From assembly GCF_042453785.1 (NCBI RefSeq), contig NC_091668.1, positions 30,505,501 through 30,569,500 on the forward strand: 64,000 nt of DNA. Reading direction: 5' to 3'. Shown here piece after piece: positions 56,831-64,000 of this stretch. Position 1 is the first letter of the stretch; each line of letters begins with the position of its first letter. The notes beneath the pieces were generated by a model, which did no database searches, was not told the origin of the DNA, and was given only the letters and a program-made list of their open reading frames with translations. The translations under genes and the position numbers were made by a program. Origin of the DNA: Malus domestica. Taxonomy: Eukaryota > Streptophyta > Magnoliopsida > Rosales > Rosaceae.

Positions 56831-59435
56831 TCACTTGAAGCACTTGGCATCCAAAAGAGCCTCTCCCTCGAACGGCTCCTGGTCTTCGATCATCTGGTTG
56901 ACACGCTCCTTTTGGTTTTCATCCGAAATGTCAACCTTTGTCCAGTTGTAGAGCTCCATGTCGTAGCACTCATCCATCACAAATTTGGGAATTTCTTGCC
57001 CACGGAAGAGCCACAGCCCCTTCACCTTGAAGGGTGCCTCTGAGCCAATTACAAGCATCTTTCCAAAAGCATACTTGCGGGCCAAATCCATCCTCTGAAG
57101 GAATCCACCCACCTTGTTCAGTGTCACAAAGGAAACTGTATTCTCATCATTGTACTTGTACTCACAGAACCAAAGAGAGTATCCTTCGGGATCGTACATG
57201 TCCCAGAATCCTGCAATATACAAGGACGCAAACATCAACTTAACCCAACTGAGGTTTTTGACTTCCAACATTCCAGAAAGACCAAGCGTTGAGATGATTA
57301 CCTTTAATAGCAACCTCACGGAAGTTGGTCTTTGTGTTAGAGTAAAGTCTCTTCCAGTCGTCCAATACCATCTTACTTGGGGGAAGCAGATCAAGAAGAT
57401 TCTTGGGTTTAGGCTTTGGAGCCTCTTCCACTTCCTCAGCAGCTTCTGCCTTGGGTTTTTCCGGCTCCTTTTTGGCTTCTTTCTTGGGCTCCTCCTTGGC
57501 CTTGCCTTTAGCAGGCTGGGCAGGCTTCTTTGCAGATACAACTGGTGGAACTGAAACAGCCTGCTTGACATCACCAATTACCTTTTTGAAGGTTGGTTGA
57601 TTGACCAGGGTCCAGAAGTATCTCTCAACGTGGGGAAACTCTGAGGTGAAGCTCTTAGTCAAAATTTCGGTGAACCCAAAGTACAAATTGCATCCGACAA
57701 CAAGGTCAGCAAGGGTTACAGAATGCCCAACTAGGTATGTGTTGGAAGCAAGATGGGTGTTCAAGGCACCTAGTGCTCTCTTCAACGCATAAACTGCAGC
57801 TTCCTCAGCCTTAATAGAATGTACAAAAAAGTCAGAAACTCCAAGAACCATCAAACAAGCTGGAAGGAACAAGGGGGTTTATAAACAATATAGATTGTGC
57901 ACTGTAAATCAGGGAAAAAGAATCATATATTTCAATTTGGTCAAGTGTCACGGGTCACCACAAAGTTTTTGTTGACTATTTCAGCCAAGGTATTTGACAT
58001 GATTGTATATCTAACCATAACACCTAACATGATCCGTTGTAACTAGCCTTACAGAGTACAACTAATATTATAATCGTATTCCATTAATCTTCACAATGTG
58101 ACACTACTAACTCAACAAAATGTAAATCTAATCTTGTCTATATGATAAATGATCGATTTCAATAGTGACAAAAGAATAAACAAAATAAGCACACCTTAAG
58201 CACCCAAATCGGATAAAGATGCTATCTAAATTGGGAAGAATATAAAAAGACATAAAGAATCATGATTATGCAACTCACTGGAGGAAGGTACACGCGTTGT
58301 CCCACTCTTGGTAACCACCAGTTAAGTACGTTAGCATCAATCTCCATGGATCCAAAATCAATCCATTGCTCAATATGGGCCTAAAGAATACCAAACAAAT
58401 GTAAGCATAACAAACATCTTATTTCACCAGGATTGAGACAAATGATAAAACATAAAAAGGAAAAATGCACTTGAGCCTTTAGATTTACTCAAGGAAAAAC
58501 AACTCAGGAAGGAATATTGTTTCTTACATAGTCAATCAGAGAAGAACCACACAGAGGATTGTCAGGCTTTAAGCGTGCGACTGAAGCAACACAAAAACAT
58601 AGTTAATTTCTAATACACCAATACAAATTGATAAATGTAATTTGATGAAAAACATAGTCTTACCATAGCGTGCAATGGCGTTACTCTCAAAGATGGGACC
58701 ATCAGGTGTTATCAACAGTGGATACTGGAATTATATGATAGATTCTTTAATACATAAAATAAACTAAAATTTCATCAAGCATGTAGATATAAAGAAAACG
58801 AAATTCTACCTTTCCAATAGGGTTTAACTTCAAATACTCAGGAGTCTTGTTTGTGACACCAATCTCAAAGTTGGGTGCAAGTACTTTCACACCACTGTAC
58901 TCGGCAACAATGAGCACCTTGTAACCATTTTTTGTCTTCCCTGCATGCAAGACCTGAAAAGTAAACAATACAACCCTATTAGTAAACGGAGATCCCAAAA
59001 TTGAAGTCAATAACATAATAATTGAAACCAAAACACATCGGGTGGTTCCCACAAATCATATAAGAAACTTAACTGGTACGAATATGAAGTGAACTAAAGC
59101 AGAACAAGCCCCTAAAATTGCTTTAGTTCTGATGCGTTTTCTAGTGTTTATCAATAATATCAGATCAACAAAACCCTTATTGCAAAATGAATCCGATTTC
59201 AAACACGGATCAATATAAGAACATCTAAATTTGAATTGTATCATCAACCAAATCTAAATCGGCCACTGGTAAAACCGAACACATACGATCATATTATTCA
59301 TAAAATTAAGAACTTTTTTGAGATGCAAACCAAACATAAATCGACCACTGTGAGCGATAAGAATTGGACTACAGTACAATCAGAACAATTCGAATCGAAA
59401 GATAAGAAGAAACAAACTAAACTCACCAAAGCCAT
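56831..59435 (-). CDS. EF1Bgamma: Translation elongation factor 1B gamma, copy B
   Basis: Tandem paralogue of copy A with the same seven-exon layout: 59435-59427, 58953-58810, 58724-58664, 58580-58528, 58380-58279, 57809-57302, 57210-56831, about 418 residues. All splice sites are kept. Against copy A it has two single-codon deletions in exon 2 (KTKNGYK, KVLAPNF) and about 20 substitutions, nearly all in the GST-like half. Examples are YPLLITPDGP for VPLLVTPDGP, VARLKPDNP for VARLKADNP, and WWLPRVGQRVYLPP for WWVPRMGRRAYLPP. The last exon encodes an identical 125 residues. No stop or frameshift is seen, so it is likely expressed. It has its own telo-box/site II promoter. Confidence 0.95.
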
Positions 59436-59621
59436 GGCTGTTCCGGAAAAACGTTTCGCTCAGACTTGAGATCTGAAACATGCAAGGCCACAAAAAATAC
59501 TTTGTTATCAGCAATTTGATTACAGTAGGAAAAAAATTGGTAGATTGGAAGAGAAGAATTTTCATTTCAATTTTCTCGAGAAACAAACAGAGAGAGACCT
59601 GTGAGGCGGTGCGTTCTTCCG

Positions 59622-59645
59622 CGAGAGAGAGAGAGAGAGAGAGAG
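59622..59645. repeat. (GA)n microsatellite in 5' UTR of EF1B gamma copy B
   Basis: About 12 GA units, shorter than the run in copy A. Confidence 0.9.
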
Positions 59646-59708
59646 CAGCAGCACAAGTGGAGTGATGCGAATAAGAGAGCAAGAGACGGTGTAGGAAAAG
59701 CCAAGTGC

Positions 59709-59801
59709 TAGGGTTTTTAGTCCTAGTGAAAACGACTGCAACTGTTTATGGGTCGGGTCATATTTTCACTCTAAACTACCATCCGGCCCATTTTAAGCCC
59801 A
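59709..59801 (-). promoter_or_regulatory. Telo-box and site II motifs, promoter of EF1B gamma copy B
   Basis: AAACCCTA (59716-59709), TGGGCC (59790-59785) and TGGGCT (59801-59796) on the minus strand, with the same spacing as in copy A. Confidence 0.6.
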
Positions 59802-59829
59802 CACATTTTCTTTAACTTCTCACACGTTT

Positions 59830-61078
59830 TTTGTTAATTTATGTACTTTGATATTTTTAATTCATTCGATCCGACAGCTGAAAATCAAAAGAAGTGTGTA
59901 TGAGGTAAAAAGAAGTGTGTGAATATGGTAGGCCCAATAGCTCACCTAGGGGTAGAAGTTGGATTCAGATTTTTAATTCCATGAGTAAAAATTTCAATTT
60001 GATTCAAAAGTTTTCGAATCCGAATATTTTGGAAGAAATTGAATGCAAATTGGAACGCATTTAGAGATTCCAAAATTCCATGTTTATGATTCGAACTTAT
60101 GTATTGTATTGTTTCGTAATTAAAATTCCATTTAGAGTGTGTTATATTCCATGATATGCTAGTCACTTGAAGGTTTATTGGGATAATTGGAACAATAGTC
60201 CTTCAACTTTAACTCAATTGGAGCTTTGGTCTCTGAACTAAAATTTGTGAATATTGGTTCCTGAATTTGTAATAATGCAGAGCAATAGTTCTTTTGGCAA
60301 ACTCCTTTAGAATTTTATATATTTTTTCGCCCTTTAGACTCTTTATTTTGAAGAGAAATTCTAACAGAATTAGTGAAAAGGACAATTGCTCCACTTTATA
60401 TACACGAGGTTGATAAATATTGAAAAGAAAGAGGAAGTTTGTTATTACATACTCTGAAGTGTCGTTCTTCCCTTACCTATGCAAACCCTGTTCTTAATTT
60501 AGTTTTTTCAGTGCTCTTTTGTGAGATACAGTTTCTAATGAGATTGGAGACAAATGAATGACCTTGGAAGAGAGGAGAAAGAAAGAACACAAGAGACGCG
60601 GCAAAAAGGAGTAACCCTAACGGGAAAGAGAGTTAACAGACGTCAACAAACTTATTTTCTTTTTATAAAAACTAAAACGTTTTTTAATTATAAATCAACT
60701 TAATTGAAGGTGATGTGTCATGTTATGAATCGTTGAATTATGGTGAAAATTCAACCGTTGAATTATGATGAAAATTAAAAAAAATGCAAGTAAATGCATG
60801 AAAAACTAAATGTAGAGACTCAGAATCCCTAAAAGGGTCCCCCTCAATTGAAAAACATAAAAAGAAAAAGAAAAAGAGAAAGTTGTTACAAACCGCACAC
60901 AGTTACCAGGCATATTGAATTTTGTACCGTTTTGTTCAGAAAAAACAATGTCGTTGGATTTGCATGTATTATAACTTCCTCTCTCAATATTGCTGCCACT
61001 TGATGCGGAATTCGAAGCAACGTCTCGTTGATGGTCGCTTTTTTATTATTGATATCATTTTCTGACATGAACACATAG
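59830..61078. other. Upstream region of copy B
   Basis: Homologous to 54550-56120 of unit A but lacking the MITE. No gene is supported. The SENDI-type frame noted in unit A is present at about 60970-61070, minus strand. Confidence 0.5.
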
Positions 61079-61869
61079 TGTGGATGCAAATTTCTTCCTC
61101 CTTGATATTGGACAATTTTGCACCTACAAAACAATTAACACCTTAGGTTAAGGCCAAGAGCCTCACGCGCCCACGATGAATGGGGGGGGGCTTTGGCCGA
61201 AGAACCTCCGATGCCAAAGTTAGAATTTAGAGAGAAATAGTGTTTAGAGAATTTTGGGATTTTTGCCAAAGTGTTGGAATCTCCTTTTTGGTGAGAATGA
61301 GAGTATATTTATAGAGATAGGAGGTGGCTAGGGTTTTTTGGGTTTAATTTAGGTTTAAGATGATTTTGGGAGTTATGTGATTAATTGACTAATTAATTTG
61401 GCAAAATAAAATTATTACCAAATGAATTAGCTAATTAATGGGATGAAATGGGCAAATATCAAGAGATAAACAAAACATGGCCAATTCCTTTTCTAATAAT
61501 AGGTGGCCAGCCCTTCACTTGTTTTTGGGGTTGAATGGATGTTTTAATTGACAATTAAGGAATTGATTAGGAATTAATCCCTTAATTATTCAATTATTAT
61601 GATTTTAAAGGAAGATTTTAGGAAATATGAAAAAATATATTATTTAGCTAATTGATTAGCTAAATGGAATAAATTAGGTTTTGGGAATTACCTTAAATGA
61701 GGATGGATGAGATAATTTGGAATTGGTTACCTTTTTGGAGCATTTTTTACTTGGTTAAGGATGATGGCCCGCTACTTGAGCGTAGGAATCCCGTTATACC
61801 TCAAGGGTATTTTTGTCCTCTTTTACCCAAAAAACCACGTGTCGCCTTGTGATTATTTTTGGCTCCACA
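61079..61869 (-). repeat. 3' LTR of the second retroelement (minus orientation)
   Basis: Bounded by TGTGGATGC at 61079 and GGCTCCACA at 61869 (TGTGGA...TCCACA ends), about 791 bp. The outer boundary is where homology with duplication unit A stops. A minus-strand polypurine tract (GGTGTGGGGGCATT, 61883-61870) adjoins it, making it a 3' LTR. Confidence 0.75.
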
Positions 61870-64000
61870 AATGCCCCCACACCTGTTGGGCTGCTTGTAG
61901 AAAAGGGCAGCAGGTGTAGAGATCTTCTTGCTTTAGGAAACTTATGACTGCTTCCTATTTTGATGTAGATTATCTCTTTAATAGGAAATTAGATCCTTCT
62001 AGGAAAGGGAAATAAGTTTCTCTCAAAGCCTATTTAAGTCCACCTTAAGTGGGTGATTAAATCAACTTTTGAGAGCGATTTATTCTACCCTTCAAGAGAG
62101 AGATAACTTAGAGGATATTTGTTCCCCCTCGTCTAGCAATTTTCTATATCTTGCCCGTGCAAAGGACCGTCTTTCGTTGCTTTCTTTGTCTTCTTCATGC
62201 CGCACTGAGGTAAGAAAAAATTAATTTTCCTTGTCTTCTTCTTGGATGGTGCTACCTCGGGGCAGCCGTCGGGGTGATGTGGCATGTCGGCTAGCATGGG
62301 CCAGGAGTCGGCTCGGCATGGGCCGAAGAGGTATTGTGGCAGGGACTACTGCTTTAAGCTGCTCGACTTGGCTAGAACTAAAGGCAGCTTGTATGGCTGG
62401 GGCCACGAATTGTGGCGATGTGGCGCAGTGCTAGGCGAGTCACATAGCTCACGTCTTTTTGGGCTTTTGGACATGACGCGAGCTAGGCAGGTGATTGAGA
62501 GAAATGAAGAGGTTGCGGGCCTCATGAGCTGTTGGAATGTTGGGTTGAACTCCCATGCTGGGTACCACGAATGGCGTTGGCTACTTTAATTCTCTTCGTC
62601 AGGAAAAATGTGGGCTGCTCCCAAAATAAGAGGTGAATAGGATCAAGGCAGATGCATTGGCTCGTCCAATCACCGTTGTGGATCCTGCTGCAAGTGAAGG
62701 TGGGAAAATGGATCTTCCCTGCCTGCTCAAGAGATGCCGGCTGAGAAAAAACTAAAGACTTTTTTTCGCTGCTTATGCAAAGGATGAAAAGTTGATTGCT
62801 GCTTATAATCAAGTGATCCACTTCAAGAGAATCGTCGATAGGCTTGAACCCCAAGTGTTAGAACTTCAAGGTGTACTGAAGATCAACGAAAGTTTGAAGA
62901 AAGAAGTGGATGAGTTGCAGCGCATCCATGTTGGTATTGGTGAAGTAGTTGGAGAAGTTGGTGCCCAGGCTAGAGCAGTCAGGGGTGATACCGCTGCTAA
63001 GAGCTTCGCGGCTGCTGAAGGTGTGGCGACCGAATAGTCGTGGGATGTCCAGGCTGCTAAAGTGTAGTCATCTAGGTAGCCTTTAAGATTTTCTTTGTTT
63101 TTTCTTCTTTTGTTCATGCCCTAACCTTTAGACTTGATAGACCAGTGGCAAGCATGCTACTTTTTTATAAGCAGACAAGCTCGCGTAGCCTATGCAGTCG
63201 TAGGTGTTGGTGTAGAACTTTGCAAAGTTGTTAGCCATTGGGTTGGCAGCCGGATGCCTTACTTACAGAAGCAGACAAGTCCGCGTAACCACTAGGCTGT
63301 TAACCTTGACTTTTTTCAATTCTGTAGGTTGCGTAGCAAGTATCACAACACTTTAGGACTTGGTGTAGGTTGTTCCGCGCTTGGCAGAGGTGAAGCTTAT
63401 CGACTACATAGCATGTCGGCAGTGGATAAAACTTCGTATATGCGCGCTAGCTTGTTTAACCTTTCACAAGAATATGCGGTTGTATAAGTCTAGTGCGGCT
63501 TCACTGCTCGAAGGGCAAGCCGTAGGCAGTCTTCCGGAATCCGTAGGCTACCTTAGTGCACTCGGTAGCAGCTTTAGGATTCCAGGGCAGCCGTCCATTG
63601 GATGTACTGCGTAATGTGCCCTCTCCGTCTCTAGGGCCCGGTTCCCCACGGATTAGGCCAAGAGACCCAAAATCCTTCAGTTAGCTAAGCCTTGAAAAAG
63701 ACCATTGCGGCTACTTCTAGGAATCCCGGCGCAAGCCATCGTGCATCTAGTTATACTAGGGCAGCCAGGCTCATCCACGTCTGGATATTCGGAGTGTAAA
63801 GTTTATCCTCCCGTCTTGGAGAGCTGACCCATATGGGTGTCGGAGAATTGGTTTACCCTCTCGCACTGGAGAGCATGGTTGGTCCCTCGGGGGGCGCAAT
63901 TCCTGCGATGAGTCCCTAAGAAGGGCGCAGTCTTCTTTTGAAGTGCAGGAGTGATTAGTTGTTGTAAGCATGCAGCCAAGCCAAGTTGTGATTACTTCTA
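61870..64000 (-). mobile_element. Internal region of the second LTR retroelement, cut by window end
   Basis: Higher-GC DNA following the polypurine tract. No gag-pol domains are seen in this 2.1 kb. It holds an antisense coiled-coil frame (62792-63037) and degraded frames at 62231-62589. The tail (63100-63950) has short recurring phrases such as AAGCAGACAAG(C/T)(C/T)CGCGTA at 63170 and 63270. It is a Tat-like Ty3/gypsy 3' region or a LARD; the rest lies beyond the window. Confidence 0.6.
62792..63037 (+). CDS. Antisense coiled-coil ORF fragment of the second retroelement
   Basis: 81 codons on the plus strand, opposite to the element's inferred transcription. The sequence is heptad-rich (FKRIVDRLEPQVLELQGVL, ESLKKEVDELQRI) and then Ala/Val-rich (ARAVRGDTAAKSFAAAEG). 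Preceding sequence in the same region has stops in all frames, so this is probably the 3' exon or remnant of a longer antisense protein. Function unknown. Confidence 0.4.
   Translation: MIAAYNQVIHFKRIVDRLEPQVLELQGVLKINESLKKEVDELQRIHVGIGEVVGEVGAQARAVRGDTAAKSFAAAEGVATE

Larger units (their letters stand above)
51530..61078. repeat. Tandem segmental duplication (unit about 4.3-4.6 kb) carrying EF1B gamma
   Basis: Unit A (about 51530-56120) and unit B (about 56811-61078) match across exons, introns, promoter and over 1.5 kb of upstream DNA. They are direct repeats separated by about 690 bp of unrelated DNA. Homology starts at GGGACTAGAT and fades after CATTTTCTGA(A/C)ATGA. Unit B is cut off at 61079 by an LTR; unit A has gained a MITE (55821-56017). 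Confidence 0.9.

Noticed and set aside
62231..62589. Overlapping plus-strand ORFs of 67-101 codons in the second retroelement
   Set aside because: Frames shift among them and none shows a known domain; considered decayed retroelement sequence.
1..64000. CRISPR arrays, rRNA genes, bacterial operons
   Set aside because: None seen; regularly spaced identical repeats with unique spacers are absent and gene structure is eukaryotic.

Overview
This is a plant nuclear window: AT-rich introns and intergenic DNA, many short GT-AG introns, MITEs, SINE-like repeats and LTR retroelements. Several repeat families, and the coiled-coil peptide carried by the first retroelement, look like those I know from Rosaceae. 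My best guess is an apple- or pear-like rosaceous genome (inference, from memory). I joined exons by hand from splice-site consensus, reading-frame phase and protein-family knowledge. Eight protein-coding host genes can be supported, plus one candidate micro-ORF.

Layout. 1-5000 is retroelement DNA: the internal region and 3' LTR of a non-autonomous LTR element, butted against an inverted, truncated LTR of the same family. 5126-6847 (-) is a plastid-type FolD gene (methylene-tetrahydrofolate dehydrogenase/cyclohydrolase) whose last intron was entered by these elements, so its final exon is not in the window. 7077-8600 is MITE-type DNA. 9300-14912 (-) is a group IV GSK3/shaggy kinase (SK41/kappa type). 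15.5-18.6 kb is repeat-bearing intergenic DNA. 18666-26933 (-) is a carotenoid-isomerase-like FAD oxidoreductase whose fifth intron holds a young, complete Ty1/copia element (20566-25371) with identical LTRs. 27.0-28.1 kb has a SINE-like repeat and a dead LINE fragment. 30018-36001 (-) is UPF3 of nonsense-mediated decay. 38899-44051 (+) is a STAR/KH RNA-binding protein. 48122-49282 (-) is a small single-pass membrane protein with a two-exon coding region. 49525-50547 is a Mutator-like hairpin element with a 9-bp target-site duplication. 51.5-61.1 kb is a tandem duplication of the gene for translation elongation factor 1B gamma. 61079-64000 is a second LTR retroelement, cut by the window end.

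The host genes are not an operon; each is transcribed separately, mostly on the minus strand. Translation and RNA metabolism (EF1B gamma x2, UPF3, KH protein) are well represented. From memory, Arabidopsis relatives of the EF1B gamma, KH and SK41 genes sit at At1g09640, At1g09660 and At1g09840, and EF1B gamma, isomerase-like and SK42 genes at At1g57720-At1g57870. If so, much of this window is a conserved gene neighbourhood.

The most interesting structures are the young copia element inserted about 30 bp past a splice donor, the 1-kb near-palindrome, the EF1B gamma pair whose GST halves diverge while the C-terminal domain stays identical, a MITE datable by its empty site in the sister copy, and two retroelements that each carry a coiled-coil frame antisense to the direction set by their polypurine tract.
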